Shown here: positions 9,654 through 19,735 of the stretch, piece after piece | Layout: each line of letters opens with the position of its first letter | How positions within the stretch are numbered: position 1 is the first letter of the stretch | From: Ophiothrix spiculata | Taxonomy: Eukaryota; Echinodermata; Ophiuroidea; Amphilepidida; Ophiotrichidae | Reading direction: 5' to 3' (one strand) | DNA length: 27,475 bases | Assembly: GCA_000969725.1 (NCBI GenBank) | Contig: JXSR01S063279.1 | The notes under the pieces: generated by a model | The model's database searches: none | Told to the model about the DNA's origin: nothing | What the model saw: the letters and a program-made list of their open reading frames with translations, nothing else | Made by a program: the position numbers and the translations under genes

Positions 9654-10687
9654 CAGGGTGTCCAAAAATTAACTACCCATTTGTAAATATTTATAACTTT
9701 AAAACCAGGATTCGCATGCCAATTATAGACATATGTATTGATAGAGAAAACTTGTAGAATTCTTTTGGTACCAAAAATTATGCAATCAGTAAACTTCTAA
9801 GATAGATAGAAGGTCTGAAAGTTCAAAGTGGTTGACCCAATATACCATACAGTGTTGATACTCTTCTGCCTCTTTACTATGACGACATGACGCCTCAAAC
9901 AGCCAATCGGTTTCATGAACAATCATATTGCTCAAGACAAAGAAACCCTGGCCCTTTCACTCCCATGATTTAAGTTCACTCGATTACTTTTTTGAGTTAT
10001 CTGAAGGACAGTACATCCCAACACCCTGGCCTATTCCTGACCTGAATCAGAACATCACCAGTGAAAACAGGAAGATCAAGAAGAACGCATGCGAAAACGT
10101 CCAGTGCTTTGTCGGTAGATTTAAATAATTGTTTGAAATCTGCAACGAGACCATCTAAAACATATTCTGAAATACTAGGCAGCTTAATCTGGATAAGAAG
10201 GAGGTAATTTGATATGTCCCTGTGAGTGTAACTTTAAATGTGTAATAAGGGGTAATGCTGTTGTGTACCATTTAAAGATGATCATATGCGAGAGTTACGC
10301 TTTGGCAAATTAAAAACATTTTAATGAGCGTTATGTAATAATAAACACAAAACCACAATAAAAAATCTTTGTATTAACATTGTAAAAGCTGTTTCGCTGA
10401 ATTGGTCATTAAAATTATAATGAATGATTTGCCTGTCTTCAAAGATTGATCCCTCCTCTACATGTGACTCGCACATTTGTTTTACTTCTCAGTATGAAAG
10501 TGGGCTTTTTACGTTTGACGTAATTTACGTTAAAAATGATTTTCAAAAATGGCAATTATATCATGTTTGGTAACAAATTAATTCTACAAGTTTCCTCTAT
10601 CAATACATATGTCTATAGTTGCCATGCGAATCCTGGTTTTAAAGTTATAAGCATTTAAAAATGGGTAGTTAATTTTTGGACACCCTG
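9654..10687. mobile_element. Mariner/IS630-type DNA transposon, decayed (1034 bp)
   Basis: The inverted termini start CAGGGTGTCCAAAAATTAAC at both ends and are flanked by TA (9652-9653 and 10688-10689), the target duplication of the IS630-Tc1-mariner superfamily. The inverted repeats run about 120 bp with few mismatches (about 9654-9775 against 10570-10687). Internally there is only a C-terminal transposase remnant, so it is a deletion derivative that could move only in trans. Its left end lies 118 bp upstream of the start codon of the minus-strand 226-aa gene, so it may occupy or bound that gene's promoter. Confidence 0.88.
9928..10128 (+). pseudogene. Mariner-type transposase C-terminal remnant
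   Basis: The frame contains WPFHSHDLSSLDYFF, a recognisable form of the transposase motif W-P-x-R-S-P-D-L-x-P-L-D-F-F that holds the third catalytic Asp, which is kept here in LDYF. It is followed by PIPDLNQNI and NVQCFVGRFK, matching the usual helix before the C-terminus. A stop (TAA) ends the frame at 10128, and family-like residues (LFEICNET) continue in the same frame after it. The N-terminal DNA-binding part and the first two catalytic Asp are missing, and a TGA lies upstream in frame. It is non-functional. Confidence 0.75.
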
Positions 10688-10689
10688 TA

Positions 10690-12645
10690 GTATATTTATT
10701 CTCAGGATTTTATTTTAAAAAGCCTTTGGCAGTACCACATAAAACAAATCCTTTCCGCGTCTCTTTTTAGTTTTATATTAGGCTCTATATATACTTGGAA
10801 TAAGATCTTCCGGCTCCTCCTATATGATTTCATGGAATTACATTAAAAATATGGCAGAACAAATTATGTATGCTTCTATGGTATACCTGCACAACTAGTA
10901 AAGCATAAACAGGAATAGTCTAGACAATGCTATGAAAGCATGGATTAATTACTTGGAGAGATAGATATAATGAGGTACCTGTCGGTGAATTTGTTCACAC
11001 AGAAAAACCATCGGGGCTGATTACGTGCTTCGTATGTTCAAACTGCTTATTTATTAATTTAAACGTATTTTCCATAACATTGAGATAAGGAACTGTTTTT
11101 AAAATTGAAATTCTGTAGCATGCAAGCGCCATTGGACTGTTATTGTCACATGTAATTTATTTGATTGTCTATAAAATTAACATGGTCCCTGTAAATCTTT
11201 TATACAATGATACCAGGATGATAAACCTTTATAATTTGTCCTGTAAGCGGTGACATCAAGACATGATAGACACGATGTGCCCTAGCATTCCTAATATAGT
11301 ATTGAGTTCAAATATGAAATCAAGAGTAATTGTATAACAATCTGATTGTTTTCTTTCACGAATCAACCATTTGATTCATACTAAACATTATTCTTAAGAA
11401 AATTAATATTGGCATAACGAGGACATACATGTAAGTCTACTCATGTCTTTTTTGACAATGAAGTTTGATTAAGCACATTGAATACGTAATATTGAGTTTA
11501 TAGATGGTTATGACATCGTAACAATCAACCTACATTTTAACCAAAACACTGTAGTTTGGGTTCATAGTATCATAATATACTGGCGCTTAATTCATAAATT
11601 GGAATTTTTATCATTTTGGATACTTGAATCTTAAAATCCACAACTAATTAATCACCAGACCTTTCCTATTTTAATTCACTAAACTTTACCCTTTTGCAAA
11701 CAGTAATCGCCGAAGCTACTGAGTATCGTGTTTGTCATTTCACAAATGATCTAACCTATCACGTAGTGGCAATTACGTGAACATGATCATCTTACAACTT
11801 CCGGAATGAGGAGATGATATTTTGTTGGTGCAGTAAATTTATATCATCAAAATTTTTATTCAGTATTACAGATACTCAACGTGCTCAAGTAGCAATATAA
11901 GTAGCACTAAACCACATGACATCTTTGAATAGAATTGACGCAGAGAAAATCCATCCTATTTTGTTGCAAATAATCCTTGACAAATTTAATTTTAGAAAAA
12001 GCTTATATAAAAAGTCAAATATAATCTCAGTAGTACCTGATCGTATGTTTGTTTATTTCTTTTGTTGTTTTTGTTGTTTGTTTGTTCATTCTTTTTCTAA
12101 TTTATGTTTCTATGGGACCAAATAATAAAATCCCAGTTGTAAACTGATAATTCTGGTGTAACTCCATACTCCAATAAAACTTAACCGTATTCTGGAGCAA
12201 GTGCAATTGCATGCATGTCTTATTTTCTGAATTTCTCAGTTGGTAGGTTCATATGTTACACAGAGTTGTGTTAACTTTTGAACAGCATTTAATCAGTGTG
12301 GAGACCTATCATACATGCCTATTATAACTCTCATTGATAATAACAATATTGTTCAGCGGTTTCTATCATATTTCGGCAGCTAAAAATAACATATTGTTGT
12401 GAAGGATGAGATAATTGTTGTTTACTGCAGTATTGCACAATTGACTTATCATGCTTATGTAGAGTTCAGAATTATCTTACTCAAAAGGTAATTTGAGATT
12501 TCTGATTCAGTATATTGCCATATTTATTGAATTTGCCTTTATATTGACAGACTGTATTTATAATATTCATATATCATGTACACATAGCAAATCAAATGGC
12601 AAGGTTTTATGTTACTGACGTATATCGGTTATTAATATATTGCAG
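10690..12645. other. Non-coding AT-rich stretch
   Basis: No supported exon. The open frame from 11916 (MTSLNRIDAEKIHP) runs into a TTTGTTGTTTTTGTTG repeat and has no splice or family support. Confidence 0.4.
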
Positions 12646-12708
12646 ATATGGCACGGGACCAAAGTGGGATGCAAGATGATGCCAAGTCATTATCATGTTC
12701 ATATTGAG
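12646..12708 (+). other. Candidate 63-nt exon, phase 0-0
   Basis: It follows ATTAATATATTGCAG and ends GAG before GTACGG. The frame starting ATA TGG is open for 21 codons (IWHGTKVGCKMMPSHYHVHIE with its last residue at the donor). A second frame gives MARDQSGMQDDAKSLSCSY and a stop, so it could instead be a terminal exon. No homology is recognised. It would join in phase with the segments at 13855 and 15106. Confidence 0.22.
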
Positions 12709-12896
12709 GTACGGTAAAAACCTTTGCCTTCTTCTACATTTGCTGCAGAGGATTTTCCTGTACCAGATTCTTGTGTCATCAAACGCGGACAGAAGATAGA
12801 TTGGTAGATACTGAATACAACCTAATTGGAATATTTTTGACTGGACCGATTCCTTTTTTTATAATTTTACATTAAGCCCCCAACAAAAACAAAAAG

Positions 12897-13350
12897 CGTC
12901 ATGTGAGTGCAAAAAAGTCGATCGTAACTGACATTGTTGTCAAAAGTTCAGACTTTGATCGAATCATAAAATATGGGTTATTTGGGATATTCTATCTAAG
13001 TTTCAAGTAAGAATGATTTTTATTTAACCATGTAATATAATCAACACAAAATGGCGTATCTGCATGACTGATTTTACGTTTAATGCAAGAAAGTCGTATC
13101 TGTGTAGATACGACTTTCTTACTTCGATTTGAAATTAAGATTGAAGATACACCATTTTTCTTTTCCAAATAATGCATTAAAAAATAAATTATACAGCAAA
13201 ATTAATATATGAGAATACTGATAAAATGCCAGAAATTTCTCAAGATGTTAAAAATAATTCTTTTCACAATATCTGTGTCAATGAGACACAAAACGTTTCT
13301 CCTGTAAAATGTCCAATATGTAGATACGACTTTCTTGCACTCACATGACG
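12897..13350. mobile_element. 454-bp MITE with TGCAARAAAGTCG termini
   Basis: The left end CGTCATGTGAGTGCAA (12897) is repeated inverted at the right end (finishing 13350), and the inversion continues through AAAGTCG for about 24 bp. AAG lies outside both ends (12894-12896 and 13351-13353) and could be a 3-bp target duplication. It is non-coding. It would lie in an intron if the plus-strand candidate exons are real. Confidence 0.7.
13087..13120. repeat. Perfect 15-bp hairpin inside the MITE
   Basis: AAGAAAGTCGTATCT at 13087-13101, loop GTGT, and its exact complement at 13106-13120. The stem sequence is the same as the inner part of the MITE termini, so the element contains four copies of its end motif. 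Confidence 0.92.
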
Positions 13351-13854
13351 AAGTAATAAACGATGTCATTCTCCCTCACTGGTCCTTGTCTGCATTTTGA
13401 TATTCTGATGTCACATTAACAACTCAAACTTACATAAAAGTTTCATCTAATAAACCTAAATTAAAATATAGCATCTGTTTTGTGCAGAAACTGTTGGAAA
13501 AATGAAACATGAGAATATGTCAAAGAGGATAGCCGTATAGGTGGTTTTTCTTCTTTTTTTTAACTATCACAAATAAAATAAAATCTTGTATTTTTTAAAT
13601 GTGAACATATCTTGCAATAAAGATAACATTTACAATGCTTTTGTGCAATTTGAGTGTAAAGTGTTCAACCTGAACAATTAATTTCATGTTGTCTTATTTC
13701 TTGATGCAGTGTGCTTGTGTGGGGGTGGGTAGACTTCTTGTGACAAAATATAAGAATATACTAGTAATGTAAAACGGTTCATGTAACCTTAATCTTTGAC
13801 AATACTACTACGCATGCTTACATATTCGGTTTCAATTTACGGATGTGACTATAG

Positions 13855-13917
13855 TTGGAAAATGCTGATAGATTGGGACTAGGTGATATGCTAGAGCTTC
13901 TTAAGGAACTGTTAAAG
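13855..13917 (+). other. Candidate 63-nt exon encoding a leucine-rich helix
   Basis: It follows GATGTGACTATAG (a weak pyrimidine tract) and ends TTAAAG before GTAATG. The 21 codons read LENADRLGLG, then DMLELLKELLK, a regular amphipathic Leu/Glu/Lys helix that looks coding. It is in phase 0 at both ends and the same length as the candidate at 12646. The longer open frame that runs on from it reads into intron-like sequence and is not a gene by itself. Confidence 0.25.
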
Positions 13918-14256
13918 GTAATGATTAATATACTGATCCAGCACTTGTGCTTATACTGTAAGTCAAATTTGGAGCATGCATTATTTGGGAATATGCTTAC
14001 ATATACACGTTTGAAGCTAATGAATATGACACCTTAGTAACATACAAGTAGGTAGTAAGGCGGGCATTGTGAAGAATTGTAGCCAAGAATATTACACCTA
14101 TACCAAGGGACCTGAACACCTTATATCTCCTCCATTCGTTTCGGTTTCAGACCATTTTGACGGGATGGATTTATTACAAACAAAAGCTGGACATCAAATG
14201 TATAGTAATGATGCCTTAAAACACATAAGTGCATAAGGTGTTTTAGAATCCCGTTA

Positions 14257-14784
14257 GTGCACAAGGGGTCGGGATCCATATGGACCTTGGATTTTGAACG
14301 CTTTAAAAACAATGTTCTCCACATTATTTATCTTTAAAACTGTACACAGTGATACACCAACTCAATTAAATTCATATAAAACAAACAAACAAATAAAAAT
14401 CCAGCATTCAGTTTCAAAATGGCGGCGATATCTAATTCGTGTCAATTTTCATTTTTTCCGAAAATATTCCCGCCACAAATTGGAAATCTGTTTTCCCAAA
14501 GGAACTTTTCAATGAAATTTGGCTCATATTAGCAGATTACAATTACAAATAAATTGCTGAATAAAAATTCAAAAAAGTTGTTTCGTTTCGGTTTTAGCGA
14601 CAAAACAAAATCCAAACAGCGCCATCATTTTACCAGTTTATGCTAATTGTCTAAAAACGATACGACCGATTAGATTTTTTTTTGCACCAAAACATGCGTA
14701 ACCCCTACCTTGACAATTACATAAAACAGCTTTATGGGGTTATGTTGCGATTTTGCGCTTCACATATATGGACCCCTTATGCAC
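14257..14784. mobile_element. TTA-flanked Harbinger-type MITE (528 bp)
   Basis: The left end GTGCACAAGGGGTC is matched by the inverted right end GTGCATAAGGGGTC. TTA lies directly outside both ends (14254-14256 and 14785-14787). A TTA (TWA) target duplication is characteristic of PIF/Harbinger elements. No transposase is present. A related end-like sequence, AAGTGCATAAGG, lies just outside at 14228 within a small AAAACAC/GTGTTTT hairpin, which suggests a nested or earlier insertion. Confidence 0.72.
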
Positions 14785-15105
14785 TTAAGTGTTAAAACAT
14801 TGTGTTGCAAGGTAAAAGGGATGATTACATCTTACATCTAAGAAATGAGATGTCGGAAAAGACATGGTTATTAGACATCGTATATGGGGGCCATACGTTT
14901 TCACGTAGATACGATTCTATATGCTATAAGATCAAGTACGCCTAACTGGAGCAAATATATGCAATGACAATATCAGTTGACATTATAAACCAACAAGATG
15001 GGTCATCACTCTTATACGTGACGAGAAACTTATTTCAAGCATAGGAAACTTAATCTAGTTACATAAAACCGTTTGTGTAAACTCAACATTCTTGCTTTGT
15101 TTTAG

Positions 15106-15180
15106 TCGGGTTTTGTTACAATGCATCATGGGTCAAGCTTGGGACAATTGCAACAAAGTTATCATTTGTTTAAACTCTGA
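15106..15180 (+). other. Candidate terminal exon with stop
   Basis: A strong acceptor (CTTGCTTTGTTTTAG) precedes 24 codons beginning SGFVTMHHGSS and ending HLFKL before TGA. An AATAAA follows at 15302-15307, about 120 nt after the stop. The phase (0) matches the candidate exon at 13855-13917. Another frame is open further, to 15301, so the reading frame is not settled. Confidence 0.22.
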
Positions 15181-16091
15181 ATCTACATCATCCTATTGGG
15201 CTTGGTCAATATTTGCTTCAAATAACACAAGTTTCAATCGCTGTTGTGTGTTAAATATTTTCGTTACTGCTTCGTATTATATCGTGAGTTTCAATGCGTA
15301 AAATAAAGTACAATACAAACATTGAGAAGTACACGGTAGACCATGAAAGATTTAATTCAGTTTTAAAAGATTCACGTATGTAAGATTGGTACAAAACATT
15401 CTTTGGAAAAATTCCTCACAATCCATGAAATCGAGTAATATTGAATTTTTTAACCAGACTTTGGATTTAAGAATATGCTCAAAATACAGGTACCAGACGA
15501 CTCTACGTAATTGTAGACCCGATTTGTAGACAAACTGATCCGCTATGAATTTAATTTAAATGTGACATAAGGAGTTTAGCCACATGGTGAAATCGACAAG
15601 TTACTTCTTAGAAAACTTCTTAGCAAGCGTCAACCAGGTCAGGTTACATGATTGAGATGCATTACAATAAGAAACATGTAGGTTCACCATATGTTGGGGT
15701 TACCTCAGTGTATGTCACTATTGTGTGTCGAGTAAAACAGAAAATAAACAATAATGAAGTACTGAACATCAATACCAGCTGTGATTAAAATCATTGTTTA
15801 AATGTCATTTTTGCCCACTTGTAAAGAATCAATCTGATTAGGTTTGCAGCAAAATCTATTTTTAATTTCTACATACAAAGCTTGTAATAACAATAGCTTT
15901 GTTCAAAAACAAAAGATCATCATTTCATAATTGTTATAATCTACCACTAAGTCATCAGAGATTTTTCCTCAGTTCATTGCCATCAGTTGGGTGAAGATTG
16001 AACTTATACAAATAAAATGTGCTATAGAAGAAATGGTGGGCCAATTATTTGTTCAGTAATACGGGTATCATTGCACAAGCCATTATTATTA
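15181..16091. other. Non-coding stretch
   Basis: It contains a possible AATAAA polyadenylation signal at 15302-15307 for the plus-strand candidate, and an ATT microsatellite just before the TTAA element. Nothing else is recognised. Confidence 0.4.
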
Positions 16092-16095
16092 TTAA

Positions 16096-16847
16096 GGGTA
16101 CGAGGAATCCATATGCTCAGGAAAATGTGCATCCTAACTATTTTTCAATCATGAAAAGATAAATAGTTTCCACTGCCTTTGCGGGGACTCGAACCATGGA
16201 TTATGGCGGGGGGTAGTCATGCATTACGAAGCGAGAGATCTACCGCTGAGCTATCAAGGTAGCGTTGAGATTCGTGAACTAAAATCTAAAACATAAACAT
16301 TAGAATGCCGTATTTTTCTTTTGTTTACATAAACATTGAAATTTTTGCCTATTTGGAATGCTCAATTTGTAAGTAAATTATGTGAATGATAAAATGTGGA
16401 TAATGTAGATACTTAAAACAGGCAATTCACAGCTCAAACAGGGCAAACTCAGAGTCGTAATTCACGTCCGGATTTTCGGGCAAAACAACCCGGGTTTGTT
16501 ACATTATCATTCAAAATCAACTCAGCATATTTAAAAAATATTGTTTTTAATACCAATAAGAAGTATCAAGCATACAATCTGTCAAAATTTGAAACCAGTC
16601 GAATTGTTCGAACGTCATGAAATTATGATGTTTCGGCGAAAAAGGATCAACTTTTTCGAAGTAGTCTTTAGGCGTCATTTTGACCTTGATAATGGACGTG
16701 AAATCACCAGTAAAGTTCCATGTATAAACTAGAGACTCTATTTAATATGTACGCCAAAAATTGTGATATTCTGATAGGTGTAAATATGTAAAAACTTGCA
16801 GTAAACATGACATTCAGCCAAGCGAGTCGTTTTTAGGGACTGTAGCC
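16096..16847. mobile_element. TTAA-flanked non-autonomous element, copy 2 (752 bp)
   Basis: A sister of 221-975 in the same orientation, flanked by TTAA at 16092-16095 and 16848-16851. The two copies differ by scattered substitutions and short indels; for example copy 2 lacks a short stretch of copy 1 near 505-515. A 63-codon open frame at 16541 within it is broken in copy 1 and is not a gene. Insertion was at the end of an ATT repeat. Confidence 0.78.
16173..16262 (-). repeat. tRNA-like segment inside TTAA element copy 2
   Basis: On the minus strand, A-box TAGCTCAGCGG and a perfect B-box GGTTCGAGTCC, with TTCGTAA in the anticodon-loop position. The acceptor-type stem CTACCTT/AAGGCAG has one mismatch and the anticodon stem is not paired. 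It may still act as an RNA polymerase III promoter, transcribing toward the TTAA end at 16095. Confidence 0.6.
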
Positions 16848-16905
16848 TTAATACGCTTTGTCATGTAAGATATTTGTGATCCTATAGGATACATTTCGAG
16901 GGTTG

Positions 16906-16999
16906 AGAGCCACAAGGCCGTATTTGCACAGGCATAGCAAAGAGCAAGAAGGACGCATTTGCACGTTCAACAAAGGTGCAAATACGGCTTTGTGGCTCT
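16906..16999. repeat. 94-bp palindromic element with 24-bp arms
   Basis: The arm at 16906-16929 (starting AGAGCCACAAGGCCGTATTT) is repeated inverted at 16976-16999 with one change. A third piece of the motif (GCATTTGCAC) lies in the loop. A T run follows on the right. It is probably a small MITE or fold-back, inserted 54 bp from the TTAA element copy 2. Confidence 0.75.
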
Positions 17000-18500
17000 T
17001 TTTTTTTTAAATGGTGAAAAAAGCGATTCGTTGACAACTCTTATTCAATAAGTAAAGCTTTGGAATGGTAATTTGTAAAATTGTAAGTTAGTTAATAACT
17101 ATTTCCAATACTCATTTAATATGGCTATATTATACAATATTATGAAATATATAACAGATGCAGGCGATACACACTGCATATTGCAATTACATGCATATTA
17201 GAGATGAACTCCAGACAGTATGTTCTCGCATCGTACTAGGGTATATACATATAATGAAATTAGTGTGAACGTGATAAATGATTTATGTTGAAAAACAAAC
17301 GCCAGAATAAACCAGATGAAGATATGGTTAGTAAATACATATATACGGTTATTGTATAGGGCAGTATAGGGGTGGTACAATGTATTATACATATTATAGC
17401 GACACCACAATATGTAGAACACAGATGTTTGGTTTCACTTCTGTAGTATAATAGTGACATCCCGATGTGACATTAATGTCAAAGGTAAAAACAATCGCTA
17501 TGATTTTGATATATATAGTTATCATTTATGAATAACCATCATTAAAGAAATATCATTCACATGTTCATATTTGTCACTTGCTAAAAAACAAACTATAGCC
17601 ATTCTGTTGTATTATATTGTATTCTTTATTAAAATGTATCGAACAGGAATTATTATTCTCTGTCTTTTCAAGAGAACGTCTATCTGAAAGCCATATTTGC
17701 GTAAGTCGTCATATCTGTTATCAATAGATCTGACTATTTAGACTACTCAGTACTATACATGTAGGTCACTCTAAACACTCGACATCATTTCTGATATCAG
17801 GTTTTACGTATGTTATCATCTTGTTTTTCCTATAATAATCATAAATTTTATTAAAAAATAATTTGCCAGGAATGAACTAGGAATCCTTGAATTTGACATC
17901 GGGTACAAAAAAATCTTTTTCGTATAATGTAAGAGAGCGTAGGTATTTAACGTGTACTAATCAGTAATACATGTAAACAAAACAGAACGTAGTTTCTGTA
18001 AAATTACAGTTACAGAAAAATCAGGCGCAAGACCTTTAAGAAGATAATTATTTAAACCACCCAATGGAAAAGTCTTCACATAAAAAGGAACTACATTAGG
18101 CTTGGTATTACATGTTCAAAATGTAGTATATTGTTTTAAGCTATTCTACAAAATGCAATTACCGGTATACAGAAATGGACTCCTAACAACCTTAAAGAAC
18201 ATATATCTTCCAATATCTGAATTGAGGTACCTGGGCTAATCTAATTTGATTCGAAAATTTCTCACGATGTAATTTCAGGCTCAGATTGTTTTTCCTATTA
18301 TTAAACGTGGCTTGTCATGTAACATACACCGCATAACGCATTTCCATGATGTTATGACATACATGATTTGTCATATCAAACAAGGCACTTGTCGCCCTTA
18401 ACTTGTGTCTAGATTTGTTAATCTATTGGGGCATGCAGAACATAACTATCGTCCCGGTCAATTAATAAGGCTAGCTACTTCAGATAACATACCTTAGCTG
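17000..18500. other. Non-coding AT-rich stretch
   Basis: No exon, repeat or RNA gene supported. The two overlapping minus-strand open frames near 17198-17460 are Tyr/Ile/Cys-rich translations of AT-rich DNA. Confidence 0.4.
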
Positions 18501-18936
18501 CCTAAATTCAAAAAGATGCAACTTAATGCTTGAATCCACACAAATCTAGCCACAAGTGCAGGGCGGCAAGTACCGTGTTTTGGTATGACAAGTCACATAT
18601 TCCGTCGTCAGTTATGCTTTTAAGGTTTGAAGGGATATCCGCTGATATATTTTTGGGAGCAATTGCTTTCCAATGTTATTAAAAGCAGTGAATATCTAAT
18701 TGAACGTAAACTGTCATAAAACATATAGAACCATGCATGATAACCATAATAACCATGATAACTTATTCCGTCGCCCACTGTAACATCGAAGAGAAACAGC
18801 AGTTTGATGATTTTTGTGGCTTGAAGGGACAACTTCTGAAAATACTTTCGAAAACAAGAATTGTAATCTCAATGTTGATGCTTTTGAAATGTTAAAATTA
18901 GTGGCACACTAACAATAGACCAAACATTTAGTAAAA

Positions 18937-19089
18937 TGTGTACCGCCGCGGCAAAAGGGTCCAGTTGTCGACTCCTACATGTTGCTCATTGTAGCATATC
19001 TGATGTATACAAATACCATACATTAGATATGCTACAAGGAGCAACATGTACGAGCCGACAACTGGACCCTTTTGCCGCGGCGGTACACA
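18937..19089. repeat. 153-bp near-perfect fold-back element
   Basis: Arms of about 70 bp starting TGTGTACCGCCGCGGCAAAA are inverted copies with about five mismatches around a loop of roughly 12 nt. AAATG lies at 18934-18938 and 19089-19093 and may be the target duplication. The outer part is GC-rich (CCGCCGCGG), unlike the surroundings. It is inserted within the first unit of the array. Confidence 0.85.
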
Positions 19090-19735
19090 AATGATTAAAC
19101 CTTAGTATACAGCAGTTAGTGTAGATGTTAACAATATATGTAACTATAAGAATAATTGTTTGTGTGTAAATAATAGATACATTGTAGACTTTACAAAATC
19201 CATCTTGATACTTTTTTCTCTGACTGTTTAGAAAACATTGATTAATACATCAGTGTAATATCGTATGAGCAGATGTGCACAATGAGGTGTCGACACTTGA
19301 TGTCAGAAATGGTTTAAATTAATGACTTCTTACCATTCTGTTTATCATGTTTATACAGGTAAATTATGTTTATCTGCATTTGCTTGTTGTCATTTGATGT
19401 TTGGAGCAACCATAATGTCCAAGTAGAGCATATGCTAAAGTTTTTTGCTAAGTAATTATGTAGATCATAATTGGCTGTAAGTTCCTTCATGACATGCGAT
19501 AAAAACATCATTCACTGCAAGTATGATAAAGAAACGATTCAAAACACTGATCTAATCATATCCAGGGGATCGTCTATATCAAGATTTAAGTATTTATTAA
19601 CATACTAGTATGCTTTTTATATATATCTAAAACATTTACGAAATGCAATTCACATCCCATTACTCTTCTGAGACTAATAATCTACATTGTAAATCGAAGA
19701 TTGATACAAACAACCGATGGAAAAATGTTCTATGG

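Noticed and set aside
11916-12125. 69-codon frame starting MTSLNRIDAEK
   Set aside because: No splice or family support, and half of it is a TTTGTTG-type repeat.
16173-16262. Functional tRNA-Thr gene in the TTAA element
   Set aside because: A and B boxes are good, but the anticodon stem does not pair and the variable region is too long; it is inside a repeated element.
16541-16732. 63-codon frame as a coding gene
   Set aside because: It lies in a repeated element and the same frame is interrupted in the copy at 221-975.
18620-18832. Minus-strand frame with VTVGDGI, partly shared with the frame at 22499-22732
   Set aside because: The shared peptide comes from the repeat anchor read in reverse, and the other units have stops or shifts there.
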